From Nonomuraea sediminis (GTDB taxonomy: Bacteria; Actinomycetota; Actinomycetes; Streptosporangiales; Streptosporangiaceae): a stretch of DNA of 64,000 nucleotides. The stretch is taken from positions 496,001-560,000 of the forward strand of contig NZ_JAHDTI010000002.1 of NCBI RefSeq assembly GCF_018531495.1. Direction: 5' to 3'. Positions 42,478 to 50,775 of the stretch are shown here, piece by piece. The notes below the pieces were generated by a model. The model saw only the letters and a program-made list of their open reading frames with translations, searched no databases and was not told the DNA's origin. Position 1 is the first letter of the stretch. Every line of letters starts with the position of its first letter. A program made the translations under genes and the position numbers.

Positions 42478-42908
42478 TCGTGCCAAAGGTCATCTTTGGG
42501 AACCATTCGGCGCTTCGAGTGCGCCGGACAGAACGGGACAGAATCCGGCAGTTTTACCGCGACGTCCTGGGCTGCGAACTCGCCAGGGAGTTGGACGACA
42601 AGGACGACTTTCGAATGGGAGGCGGCTTCTATATTTCGTTTCTCTACGGAAGCGGTGACGGGCAGGAGGCGGACAAAGGTGTGACCTACGCTGCGGAGCA
42701 CGCCCTGAGCGATGACGACTTCTTGAAGGCGATCTTCCTGGAGCTGAAGGCGGAAAACGCCGAGGAGATGCGGCAGGAAATTGTCGACTTCGGCGTCAAG
42801 GTACTCGAGGTGCCTGATCCGCACCTGTACTTTCAAGCTCCAGGAGGACAAGTGTTCCGGTTGGTCGGCACCACCGAGGACCTCTCCATGTATGAGGGTC
42901 ACCGGTAG
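42474..42908 (+). CDS. VOC (glyoxalase/dioxygenase-fold) protein
   Basis: 144 aa. ALRVRRTERDRIRQFYRDVLGCEL at the first VOC half and the ending VPDPHLYFQAPGGQVFRLVG at the second; possible metal ligands H (NHSALRV) and E/Y. These small proteins act in resistance or isomerisation. Last gene of the SRPBCC operon. Confidence 0.85.
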   Translation: MIVPKVIFGNHSALRVRRTERDRIRQFYRDVLGCELARELDDKDDFRMGGGFYISFLYGSGDGQEADKGVTYAAEHALSDDDFLKAIFLELKAENAEEMRQEIVDFGVKVLEVPDPHLYFQAPGGQVFRLVGTTEDLSMYEGHR

Positions 42909-42993
42909 GAGTCGGTGCCCTCGCACCCACCTGCGGCTTGCCATCGTCCATGGTGGTACGCGGGCCGTATCTACGCTTCGGGATGCTCTCGCT

Positions 42994-43020
42994 AGTGTGA
43001 CTCACCACCTCAGTTGGCGG
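42994..43020 (+). repeat. Conserved 27-bp motif, left inverted copy
   Basis: Contains GTGTGACTCACCACCTCAGT followed by TGGCGG. The reverse complement of 45539-45565 matches it at 24 of 27 bases; a related CTACCACCTCAGGTGGCGA occurs at 40852 and an inverted one at 45518-45538. Confidence 0.65.
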
Positions 43021-43121
43021 GGTCCTTGTGAGGAGGAGCAGCGTGGTCGCTGTCCGAATGGCCTCGATCCACGAGAAGGGCCGTGACCAGCTGGAAGCAC
43101 TGCCGGAGATACGATCAGGTC

Positions 43122-44063
43122 ATGCCTTTGACGGTGGATGACGTCGACCGGTTCGAGCTGTCGAGGCCCCGTCTGGAGGCCATCGCCTACCGTCTCCTCG
43201 GCTCCGCGGACGAGGCACAGGACGTCGTGCAGGAGACGTTCCTGCGCTGGCAGGCCGCCGATGTCGACCGCGTCGAGGTCCCTGAGGCTTGGCTGACGAA
43301 GGTACTCACCAACCTGTGCCTCAACCAGCTCACCTCCGCGCGGGCACGCCGCGAGACCTACATGGGCCGATGGCTCCCCGAGCCGCTGCTCGCGGGGGAC
43401 CCGATGCTCGGCCCGGCCGACACCGCTGAGCAGCGCGAAGCGGTCTCGTACGCGGTCCTCACTCTCATGGAGCGCCTGTCCCCCAACGAACGGGCCGTGT
43501 ACGTGCTGCGGGAGGCCTTCGACTACCCGCACCGGGAGATCGCCGAGATCCTCGACATCACCGAGGCCGCCAGCCAGCAGATCTTTCACCGCGCCAAGAA
43601 GCATGTCGCGTACGGCAAAGCCCGCACCGAAATCGACGAGGCCGCCGCCCAGCGGATCGTCGAGGAGTTCCTCGCGGCCGCCACCAGTGGCCAGACCGAT
43701 GAGCTCGTACGCCTGCTCACCAAGGACGCCATCTCCATCGGCGACGGCGGAGGGAAGGTTCCGGCACGCACCAAGGCGTTCGAGGGAGCCGTCGCGGTCG
43801 CGAAGTTCGTGTGGAGCATGTTCAAGCCCGCCGAGGCCAAACGCGCCATCGTCGGCGGCTCGCCCGAGATATACGCCTGGACCGCCAATGGTGAACCCGC
43901 CGTTGTGGCCGTCGTGGAAGACCGGGTCGTCGCCATCATGTGCCTGGAGGTCACCGCCGAGGGCATCACTGCCTGCCGTACCCAGGCAAACCCCGACAAG
44001 CTCGAACGCGCGACCGAGCAGTGGGCGGCGGCCGACCACGGGGAGCCCCTGCTCGTGATGTGA
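43122..44063 (+). CDS. ECF41-type RNA polymerase sigma factor (SigJ-like)
   Basis: 313 aa, ATG 43122. Sigma region 2 (LEAIAYRLLGSADEAQDVVQETFLRW), region 4 (LSPNERAVYVLREAFDYPHREIAEILDITEAASQQIFHRAKK), then a SnoaL-like C-terminal domain (RIVEEFLAAATSGQTDELVRLLTKDAISIGDGGGKVPA). ECF41 factors use this C-terminal domain instead of an anti-sigma factor and usually control one neighbouring oxidoreductase or epimerase gene, here the next one. Confidence 0.93.
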   Translation: MPLTVDDVDRFELSRPRLEAIAYRLLGSADEAQDVVQETFLRWQAADVDRVEVPEAWLTKVLTNLCLNQLTSARARRETYMGRWLPEPLLAGDPMLGPADTAEQREAVSYAVLTLMERLSPNERAVYVLREAFDYPHREIAEILDITEAASQQIFHRAKKHVAYGKARTEIDEAAAQRIVEEFLAAATSGQTDELVRLLTKDAISIGDGGGKVPARTKAFEGAVAVAKFVWSMFKPAEAKRAIVGGSPEIYAWTANGEPAVVAVVEDRVVAIMCLEVTAEGITACRTQANPDKLERATEQWAAADHGEPLLVM

Positions 44064-44144
44064 CGTGTATCACCTACGGCTCCTGTCAGGAAACGGCGGG
44101 CCATCCGGTTCAAGTGACAAATCCGAACCGGACAGGAGCTGACG

Positions 44145-45074
44145 ATGAGAGTGCTGGTTGCAGGAGCGACTGGAGCGATGGGTACGCAACTGGTGCCGCG
44201 TCTGGTCGATGCGGGACACGAGGTGTTCGCCATGACCCGCAGCGAGCCGGACAAGGCCAGGGCACTGGGCGCGGTACCGGTCATCGCCGATGCGCTCGAT
44301 CGCGCCCAGGTCGAGGCGGCCGTGCGCCAGGCGGCGCCGGAGGTGATCGTTCACCAGTTGACCGCCATCGGGCACATCGACACCCGCCATTTCGAACGCA
44401 GCTTCGCCGCCACCGACCGGCTGCGGATCGAGGGCACCGACAACCTGCTCGCGGCCGCACGCGCCGTGGGAGTGCGACGGTTCGTCGCCCAGAGCAACGG
44501 CGCGTTCACGTACACCCGGACCGGCGGGCCGGTCAAGAACGAACAAGACCCCCTGGATCGCTCACCGGTCAGCCAGATGGCCCCGATGATCGCCGCGATC
44601 GAGCACTTGGAGAAGGCCGTGCTGGGCGCCGCCTGGACCGAAGGGATCGTGCTGCGCTACGGCGCGTTCTACGGACCCGGCACCTCCATGGCGCCAGGCT
44701 CCGAGCAGCTCGAGATGATCCGCAAACGCAAGTTCCCGGTCGTCGGCGACGGCGGCGGGGTGTGGTCGTTCGTCCACATCGCCGACGCCGCCGAGGCCAC
44801 GGTCGCAGCCTTGGAGAACGGCGGCCGCGGTGTCTACAACATCGTCGATGACGACCCCGCCCCGGTCGCCGAATGGCTGCCGGAACTGGCGGCGATGCTG
44901 GGCGCCAAGAAACCGATGCGCGTACCGCGGTTCATCGGACGGCTGGCCGCCGGACAGGCCGGCGTCGTGCTCATGACCGAACTGCGCGGTGCATCCAACG
45001 CCAAGGCCAAGCGCGAACTGGGCTGGCACCCGGCACACCCCACCTGGCGTCAAGGCCTCCAGGTTGGGATGTGA
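44145..45074 (+). CDS. NAD(P)-dependent epimerase/dehydratase family protein
   Basis: 309 aa. Rossmann start [27 protein letters not shown] (GxxGxxG), [22 protein letters not shown], and [13 protein letters not shown] with the YxxxK region replaced by an [13 protein letters not shown] segment. Extended SDR. Lies 81 bp behind the ECF41 sigma gene; epimerase-like genes are among the known ECF41 partners, so it is the probable target. Confidence 0.9.
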   Translation: MRVLVAGATGAMGTQLVPRLVDAGHEVFAMTRSEPDKARALGAVPVIADALDRAQVEAAVRQAAPEVIVHQLTAIGHIDTRHFERSFAATDRLRIEGTDNLLAAARAVGVRRFVAQSNGAFTYTRTGGPVKNEQDPLDRSPVSQMAPMIAAIEHLEKAVLGAAWTEGIVLRYGAFYGPGTSMAPGSEQLEMIRKRKFPVVGDGGGVWSFVHIADAAEATVAALENGGRGVYNIVDDDPAPVAEWLPELAAMLGAKKPMRVPRFIGRLAAGQAGVVLMTELRGASNAKAKRELGWHPAHPTWRQGLQVGM

Positions 45075-45110
45075 CTTGCCTCGGTACGTGTTCGGGGAGC
45101 CGAACGCCTG

Positions 45111-45149
45111 TCGAAGGGCAACCATCCGGCAAGGATGGCTGCCCTTCGA
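45111..45149 (+). terminator. Strong hairpin after the epimerase gene
   Basis: TCGAAGGGCAACCATCC - GGCAA - GGATGGCTGCCCTTCGA, 17-bp stem with one mismatch. No T-tract, but its size and position 37 bp after the stop suit a terminator. Confidence 0.75.
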
Positions 45150-45179
45150 CCGTGCCCGTCAGCAGTTGGCGGCCGATCT

Positions 45180-45440
45180 GCTCGCTGTAGATGGGTCTAC
45201 TGGGACGCGGCGGCACCACCCGGCTCCTACCCCGCCTGCTCCGGCTCCCCGACGGCCATCCGGACGGGCCCGTGCGCGCTCGAGGACCCCCTCTTTCTCG
45301 CCGACCGCAAACCCGTCTCCCCACGCCGCCCCGGGCCTGAGCACATCTGCCCGCACACCGGACGGCCCCGCCTCGGTTACGACCGGGTCCGGCCTGGTCT
45401 TAGCCACGTGCAAATTTTCAACGGATATGACACCGATCCA
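45180..45440 (+). pseudogene. Tyrosine-recombinase (XerC/D-like) remnant
   Basis: Two overlapping frames read LPRLLRLPDGHPDGPV and then DPLFLADRKPVSPRRPGPEHICPHTGRPRLGYDRVR, the central phrase of a group of actinobacterial tyrosine recombinases (GPxFLTDRK..., DxxTGRARLSY). The catalytic HxLRH...Y region is missing. Frame change and lack of flanking homology mark decay. Confidence 0.5.
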
Positions 45441-45517
45441 GTTAGCGCCAACAACGGGGGTGAGTAGGTCCCAAACCACCGCGATCCGGCTCCGACGCGA
45501 CTCCCCTCACCACCAGA

Positions 45518-45565
45518 CTCGCCACCTGAAGTGGTGAGCCGCCAATTGAAATGGTGAGTCACACC
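45518..45565 (-). repeat. Tandem pair of the conserved 21-27 bp motif, right inverted copies
   Basis: Two adjacent imperfect copies, CGCCACCTGAAGTGGTGAG and CGCCAATTGAAATGGTGAG, the second extended by TCACACC to mirror 42994-43020. Together they close the ECF41-epimerase segment. Confidence 0.65.
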
Positions 45566-45757
45566 AACGGCTGATTTCGTCTGTGAGATCGGGTGCCAGC
45601 CGTAGGTCATTTTTGGCTCCACTTGGTGATCAACTCGCGATGATCTGAAGGCGAGTCTTGATACCGCTCTGAGCAGTTGTCGATCTTCCGGTGAGTCGGT
45701 GTCGTGGGTCGTGGTCGAAGAGGAGATCGGGCTTCGTGTCCAGGCGCGCGAGAACCG

Positions 45758-46447
45758 TCAACCGGCCATCGGTGACGGTGTAGACGCGGTCGCAGTGGTC
45801 TCTCGCCCTGGAGGGAATACCTTGTCAAGGACCTGTCTGTCGCCTCGGAGGTCCCCCAGGGAGAGGGCCTGGTCGATCGTGAGCGCACCGGCCGCGAGCC
45901 CGATGACGACCTCCGGCGCGGCGGTGAAGACCGTGTCCGGCTGCTGATCGGGCCGGATGATCGCACTGGGGCCGTGCTCATCGATGCGCAGGACCATGAG
46001 GAATCCGTCCGTCTCGACGCCGAGCTCCACCGCAGGAGTCGCGGTGATTCCCCGGAGCAGGCCGGGGAGAGCGAGCACCAGCCAGCGCGGCTGGAACGAA
46101 TCACCGTCACGCCCGGTCATCACCAGCGGCGCGCCCCATCGGCCGAGCGCCTCCATCGGCTCGCGAAGCCCTGCACCCCAGGGCGTGAGCGCATAGACGA
46201 CACCCGCCTCCTCCAGGCGGCGCTCGACGATGCCGTTCGACTCCAGAGCCCGCAGCCGCTCCGCCAGGAGGTTGGTCGCGATCCCCGCGAGCGAGGTTTT
46301 CAGCTCGGTGTAGCGCATCGGGCCGGGGAGCAGCTCGCGCACGATCAGAAGGGTCCAGCGCTCGCCCACGATGTCCAGGGCGCGCGCGAGGGCGCAGAAC
46401 TGCCCGTAGGAGCGAGCCCTTTTCGAGGATTGCTTGATATTCTCCAT
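45758..46447 (-). CDS. HxlR-family regulator with SCP2-like C-terminal domain
   Basis: 229 aa. HxlR winged helix: FCALARALDIVGERWTLLIVRELLPGPMRYTELKTSLAGIATNLLAERLRALESNGIV. C-terminal 90 residues match the SCP2 sterol-carrier-like extension (PDTVFTAAPEVVIGLAAGALTIDQALSLGDLRGD). Such regulators sense oxidants or hydrophobic effectors. Divergent from the DUF1761 gene with a shared palindrome between them. Confidence 0.9.
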   Translation of the reverse strand: MENIKQSSKRARSYGQFCALARALDIVGERWTLLIVRELLPGPMRYTELKTSLAGIATNLLAERLRALESNGIVERRLEEAGVVYALTPWGAGLREPMEALGRWGAPLVMTGRDGDSFQPRWLVLALPGLLRGITATPAVELGVETDGFLMVLRIDEHGPSAIIRPDQQPDTVFTAAPEVVIGLAAGALTIDQALSLGDLRGDRQVLDKVFPPGRETTATASTPSPMAG

Positions 46448-46451
46448 CGTG

Positions 46452-46466
46452 GTTGACTATATCAAC
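46452..46466. promoter_or_regulatory. Operator-like palindrome between HxlR and DUF1761 genes
   Basis: GTTGACTATATCAAC, 5-bp arms around CTATA, 4 bp upstream of the regulator's start. A probable HxlR binding site controlling both divergent genes. Confidence 0.6.
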
Positions 46467-46499
46467 TGCCCGGATGGGCGTCGAGCAGAGGGGATCCTC

Positions 46500-46919
46500 A
46501 TGGAGATGAGCATCAGCTGGCTGGCCGTCGTGGCCGCGATCGTGGCCGGGATGGCGATCGCCTGGGTGTGGTACAGCGACTGGGGGCTCTTCGGCGTCGT
46601 CTGGCGGAAGCTGACCGGGGTTTCCGAGGAGGACTCGAAGCGGGCCGGCAAGCGCCCGTTCGCAGTCCTCCTAGCGTCGATCCTCGTCACGGCGCTGGTG
46701 CTCACCGCCGCGTGCTCCATCGTGTCGGGCTTGTTCGGCAGCGACCCGCTCTGGCTCGATGTGGCCGTCGGATTCGCGACCTGGCTCGGGTTCTCGCTGA
46801 CAACCCTGACGCAGCACAACGCCTTCGAGCAGAAGCCGGCACAGCTCACCGTGATCAACAGCGCGTATCAGCTGACGTTGTTCTTGGGCATGGCCCTCGC
46901 CGTCGGGTTGCTGCAGTAG
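46500..46919 (+). CDS. DUF1761 membrane protein
   Basis: 139 aa, ATG 46500. Four membrane helices: ISWLAVVAAIVAGMAIAWVWYS, FAVLLASILVTALVLTAACSI, WLDVAVGFATWLGFSLTTL, YQLTLFLGMALAVGLLQ. The phrases WYSDWGLFGVVWRKLTG and QHNAFEQKPAQLTVINSAYQ are DUF1761 landmarks. Unknown function; the divergent HxlR gene probably regulates it. Confidence 0.9.
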   Translation: MEMSISWLAVVAAIVAGMAIAWVWYSDWGLFGVVWRKLTGVSEEDSKRAGKRPFAVLLASILVTALVLTAACSIVSGLFGSDPLWLDVAVGFATWLGFSLTTLTQHNAFEQKPAQLTVINSAYQLTLFLGMALAVGLLQ

Positions 46920-47370
46920 CACTGGCAAGCGCCCATGAGTCAGCCGACGGCCGAGAACCTTCGCTGGATGAAGCCGGCCATCGAGCTGTCCGCGCTTCCC
47001 CGCGCCGTGATGATGATCGGTACTCGTCACAGGTCAAGGTCGTTCGTCCTCGGCTTCGCCTGCGGGCGCTCCACCTTGACCTGCTCCTGCGACCGACGAG
47101 TTTGGCGGCTATCGGGGAAGAGCACACCGGAGGTCAGCCTGGCTTCGGATGGTGGGCGGCCTTGGCCGCCTGGGTCTGGGAGTAGCGGTAGGACTCCGCC
47201 AAGCGACGAGCCCGCGAGGTCCGATGGGTGCCGACAAATCAGGTCCTGCTCTTGCCGATGGATCGGTCGATGCGGATTGAGCACTTCCTCACCGACGCGC
47301 CACCCCCTACCTCGGTTGACTCTAATCCAGATCGAGCCACCGTTCTCCCTACTCAAGAAGGTAGGCGAAC
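46920..47370. other. Gene-poor stretch carrying palindromic repeat copy 2
   Basis: No gene supported. Contains the repeat at 47003-47083 and unrecognised DNA up to the tRNA-Leu-like att remnant. Confidence 0.45.
47003..47083. repeat. Dispersed palindromic repeat, copy 2
   Basis: Inverted repeat AGGTCAAGGT (47031-47040) / ACCTTGACCT (47073-47082) with loop CTTCGCCTGC and left arm CGTGATGATGATCG...TCGTCAC. Clear homology to 5914-5997 in the same orientation, with compensating changes at the stem base (G-C to A-T). Confidence 0.7.
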
Positions 47371-47392
47371 GGTTCAATACGCCCCTCGGACA
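47371..47392 (+). repeat. tRNA-Leu 3'-end-like att remnant (copy C)
   Basis: GGTTCAATACGCCCCTCGGACA, resembling 37904-37925, directly followed by a recombinase remnant as at the true tRNA. Confidence 0.75.
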
Positions 47393-47707
47393 CCGATGAA
47401 GTCCTGGTTTCTCTTTGCGGAGACCAGGACTTCTTGTTTTGAGGGATCGAAGAGCGGCTCGATCCCAATATCCGCGCAGATCTTCGCCTTGCGAGCAGAG
47501 TCGGCCTTCCCGAGCACCTTCACCAGGTCGCCCAGGTCACGCAACGCCGCGGCGAAGGCATCACGATCGAAGGAACGCTTCTCGGCTATCGGCAGCCGTT
47601 GCAGCTCGCCTCTCCGAGCCTGCTCATCCTTCATCCACCCGGCCACGATCACGGGATCGGCCCCGGCATCCAACGCCGCCCGATACTGACCAAACTTCCG
47701 ATCGCTC
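47393..47707 (-). pseudogene. Large serine recombinase, C-terminal remnant (copy C)
   Basis: About 100 codons homologous to copy A: DAGADPVIVAGWMKDEQARR, FDRDAFAAALRDLGDLVKVLG, ARKAKICADIGIEPLFDPS. The same hairpin-forming segment GTCCTGGTTTCTC/GAGACCAGGAC lies inside the coding end (47400-47434) as in copy A. No zinc ribbon or catalytic domain. Confidence 0.85.
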
Positions 47708-47774
47708 CGCCACGGTTGAACGCTTTATCGATCTCGATCGCGTGCCACAGCCGCTGGATATGCTGCCGGCCCAC

Positions 47775-48794
47775 TCATGCAGTTGATGATTCCTGGGGAA
47801 CTCCGCGGTAGGGCCCTTGCGCGCCAAGGTCGAACCCGGCTCTGTGCGCGGTCTGACCGCCGCCCGCCGTTCTGATCCGGCGGCGGTACTCGCGCGGGGA
47901 CGCGCCTGTGACCCGCTTGAATGCGTTGCTCAGTGCGCTCTCCGAACCGTAGCCGACCTTGCGGGCGATCATCGCCACCGTGTCGTCGCCGCGGCGCAGG
48001 CGGTCGGTGGCCAGTTCGATCCGCCATCCGGTCAGGTAGTCCAGCGGGCTCTGCCCGACGGTTTGCTTGAAGCGGGCCGCGAGAGTCGACCGGGACACCG
48101 CCGCGGCCTCGGCCAGTTCCGCCACCGTCCAGGCGTGAGACGGACGGGCGTGCATGGCCCGCAGCACCGGGGCCACGATCGGGTCGGTGAGCCCGGCCAT
48201 CCAGCCGGACGCCGCGCCCGGCCCGGCGACGGCCAGGTGCAGGCGCAGCAGGTGGATCAGCATGACCAGGGCGAGATGCTCGGTGACCAGTGTCGAGGCA
48301 AGTGACCGGTCGCGCAGCTCGGCGTCGATCTGCTCGAGCGCCCAGCGTACGGTCGCGGCCTCGGCGGTGCGGCCGGGCACATGGATCACTGGCGGCAGCA
48401 CGTCGAGCAGCAGTTCGCGGGCCCGCTCGCCGAAGTCGAACCGGCCGCCGATGAAGACCGCGTCCTCGCCGGTCCCCACCCGGGCTACGCCGTCGGTGGC
48501 CGACGCGAAAACCGGACCGGCCGGGACCGGCCGCAGCCCTGGACCGGTGGCCATGGTGAATGCGCGTGGCTGGGTGAGCAGGAAGCAGTCGCCCTCGGCC
48601 AGCTCGATCGGCTCCGGTACGCCGTCGACGCTGAGCAGGCAGTCGCCGCGGCGCACCGCGACGAACTTGACCGCCGGCGGCGGGTCGTACGACATCGCCC
48701 ACTCACCGCCGGCCACCAGCCTGACGGACAGGCGGCTGGTCGTGCCGAGGAGGGCGAGGACGTCTTCGAGGGGATCGGCTTGCTGGACGCTCAC
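47775..48794 (-). CDS. AraC-family regulator with cupin N-terminal domain
   Basis: 339 aa. N-terminal cupin_6-type sensor (WAMSYDPPPAVKFVAVRRGDCLLSVDG, LAEGDCFLL). C-terminal double HTH: AWTVAELAEAAAVSRSTLAARFKQTVGQSPLDYLTGWRIELA and VAMIARKVGYGSESALSNAFKRVTGASPREYRRR. Divergent from the SDR gene, 60 bp apart, so it probably activates the SDR-hydrolase cassette. Confidence 0.93.
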   Translation of the reverse strand: MSVQQADPLEDVLALLGTTSRLSVRLVAGGEWAMSYDPPPAVKFVAVRRGDCLLSVDGVPEPIELAEGDCFLLTQPRAFTMATGPGLRPVPAGPVFASATDGVARVGTGEDAVFIGGRFDFGERARELLLDVLPPVIHVPGRTAEAATVRWALEQIDAELRDRSLASTLVTEHLALVMLIHLLRLHLAVAGPGAASGWMAGLTDPIVAPVLRAMHARPSHAWTVAELAEAAAVSRSTLAARFKQTVGQSPLDYLTGWRIELATDRLRRGDDTVAMIARKVGYGSESALSNAFKRVTGASPREYRRRIRTAGGGQTAHRAGFDLGAQGPYRGVPQESSTA

Positions 48795-48854
48795 TCAACT
48801 ATGTTGGATCCTGAACCATTCCGAGTCCAACTCCCGATCTCTACCGTGACACGC

Positions 48855-49769
48855 ATGGGCACCCCATTCAGCGCCAAGACCACGGCTGCGGAGATTCTCG
48901 CCGGTGTTGACCTCACCGGGCGGCGGATCATCGTCACCGGCGGAGCATCCGGGATCGGATTGGAGACCGTACGGGCGCTGCAGGGCGCGGGGGCCGAGGT
49001 GACCGTCGCGACCCGCAACCCCACCGGCGACCAGCGGGCCTTGGATCTGAGCGATCTCGGCTCGGTGCGCGCGTTCGTGGCCGGCTGGATCGGGCCGGTG
49101 CACGCGATCGTGGCGAACGCCGGGATCATGGCGTTGCCCACCCGCCAGGTCGCCGCCAACGGCTGGGAGCTGCAGTTGGCGACGAACTTTCTCGGGCATT
49201 TCGCACTGATCACCGGCCTACGGGAGAACCTGCGGCAGGCCGGCGACGCGCGGGTGGTCATGGTGAGTTCCGGCGCTCAACTGCTGGCGCCGTTCGACTT
49301 CGACGATCCGCACTTCGAGCGCCGCCCGTACGACCCGTGGGTCGCGTACGCGCAGTCGAAGACGGCCGACGTGCTGCTCGCGGTCGGCGCTGCCCGGCGC
49401 TGGACCGCCGACGGAATCACCGCGAACGCGCTCGAGCCCGGCTACATCCACACCAACCTGCAGCGGCACCTCGACGACGACACCATGCGAGCAGCGGGCG
49501 CGATGGATGACGAGGGGAACCTGGTGACCCCCGACTACTACAAGACCCCGGAGCAGGGCGCCGCCACCTCAGTGCTGCTCGCCGGGTCCCCGCTGCTGGA
49601 CGGCGTGACCGGCCGGTTCTTCTCCTCGGACAACCAGGAGGCCGAGGTGGTGGCGGGCGGCCCGGACGCGACCGTAGGCGTCGCAAGCTGGTCGGTGGAC
49701 CCGGCCGCCGCGGATCGCCTCTGGGACTACGCGCTCACAGCGACAGCGGACCGCCTCGTGGACTGCTGA
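48855..49769 (+). CDS. Short-chain dehydrogenase/reductase
   Basis: 304 aa, ATG 48855 (GTG 48846 also in frame). GRRIIVTGGASGIGLETVRALQGAGAEV (TGxxxGIG), VANAGIMA (NNAG equivalent), MVSSGAQ (Ser), WVAYAQSKTADVLL (YxxxK). An oxidoreductase-type SDR similar to those paired with cupin_6 AraC regulators. Substrate unknown. Confidence 0.92.
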   Translation: MGTPFSAKTTAAEILAGVDLTGRRIIVTGGASGIGLETVRALQGAGAEVTVATRNPTGDQRALDLSDLGSVRAFVAGWIGPVHAIVANAGIMALPTRQVAANGWELQLATNFLGHFALITGLRENLRQAGDARVVMVSSGAQLLAPFDFDDPHFERRPYDPWVAYAQSKTADVLLAVGAARRWTADGITANALEPGYIHTNLQRHLDDDTMRAAGAMDDEGNLVTPDYYKTPEQGAATSVLLAGSPLLDGVTGRFFSSDNQEAEVVAGGPDATVGVASWSVDPAAADRLWDYALTATADRLVDC

Positions 49770-49881
49770 CGAGAGAACTGCTGAGGCGTAGTCCGCCCGC
49801 ATCGAGCACGAGTACGGCCATCGGGCTTTCCCGGCGGCAAGAAGCGTCGCCATGTCCGATAAGAACCTTGGAGCACCATTC

Positions 49882-50550
49882 ATGACTACCGTGATGCTTG
49901 TCCACGGCGCCTGGCACCAGCCGAGCAGTTGGGCGAAGCTTGAGGCCGAGTTGCACGCGCTCGGGTACGGCACGCACACGCCGGCGCTGCCGAGCGCCGG
50001 CGAACATCCCACCGCGGGCATGCATGACGATGCCGCCGTGCTGGCCGCGGAACTGGCGTCGATCGCAGGACCGGTCGTGCTGCTCGGCCACTCCTACGGG
50101 GGCATCCCGATCACCGAGGCCGCCGCCGGAGTGGGCAATGTCGATCGGCTGATCTACCTCGCCGCCTACATGCCGGACAAGGGACAGTCGATGTACACCA
50201 TCCACGGCATCCCCGATCCCGAAAACACAGACGGGCTGTTCCCACTCATCAACGAACCGCGTACCTCGCTCTACGGCGATCTGCCCGATGCAGAGGCCGA
50301 GCAGGCGGTGAGCGAGTTGGTCAACCAGACCATCCGATCGTTCGCGGAGAAGGTCGACGCAGCCGCCTGGCGGAACATCCCGTCCACCTACATCATCACA
50401 GAGCAGGACAAAGCTATCCCTCCCGCACTGCAGGAGCAGATGGCAGCCCAAGCTGCCGAGATCCGCCGGTTCGCCGGCGGGCATTCTCCGTTCCTGTCCC
50501 AGCCACGCCGGCTGGCCGCCCTCATCGACGAGATCGTGCGGTCGGCCTGA
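49882..50550 (+). CDS. Alpha/beta hydrolase
   Basis: 222 aa from ATG 49882 with GGAG 8 bp upstream. TTVMLVHGAWHQPSSW (oxyanion HG), nucleophile LLGHSYGGIPI, Asp in YIITEQDKAIPP, His in FAGGHSPFLSQP. Resembles plant-esterase/salicylate-esterase-like hydrolases common in actinobacteria. It follows the SDR on the same strand and may share its regulation. Confidence 0.92.
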   Translation: MTTVMLVHGAWHQPSSWAKLEAELHALGYGTHTPALPSAGEHPTAGMHDDAAVLAAELASIAGPVVLLGHSYGGIPITEAAAGVGNVDRLIYLAAYMPDKGQSMYTIHGIPDPENTDGLFPLINEPRTSLYGDLPDAEAEQAVSELVNQTIRSFAEKVDAAAWRNIPSTYIITEQDKAIPPALQEQMAAQAAEIRRFAGGHSPFLSQPRRLAALIDEIVRSA

Positions 50551-50578
50551 GTGGCTTCGCAGGCGGGAGCGAACACCG

Positions 50579-50722
50579 ATTTTGAGGATCGAAGAGCAGC
50601 TCGAGCACCTCGACCTTGTCTCCCAGCTCGCGTAGCGTCTCCCAGCTCGCGTAGCGCCGCAGCAAGGGCATCGCGGTCAATGGTACGAACTTGAGCGATC
50701 GGTAGGCGATCAACCGACGTCA
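50579..50722 (-). pseudogene. Large serine recombinase remnant (copy D)
   Basis: VDRLPIAQVRTIDRDALAAALRELGD matches copies A and C. A direct 19-bp duplication (CTCCCAGCTCGCGTAGCG) and a deletion joining to ELLFDP destroy the rest. Confidence 0.75.
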
Positions 50723-50775
50723 CCCGCTGACTCGCGGCTGAACAACCGCGCCGCCCGCCGGCACGTCTACTGGAT

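Larger units (their letters stand above)
37926..50722. mobile_element. Mosaic of serial integrations behind tRNA-Leu(GAG)
   Basis: Three tRNA-Leu 3'-end sequences in direct orientation (37.90, 40.91, 47.37 kb), three serine-recombinase C-terminal remnants (37.9, 47.4, 50.6 kb), a tRNA-Gly att pair and two tyrosine-recombinase remnants. Cargo between them is small regulator-plus-enzyme cassettes. No intact integrase or transfer gene remains. The right boundary is set by the last recombinase fragment and is approximate. Confidence 0.7.

Noticed and set aside
46920..47370. Protein gene between DUF1761 and the recombinase remnant
   Set aside because: Frames on both strands are interrupted by the palindromic repeat and show no homology.
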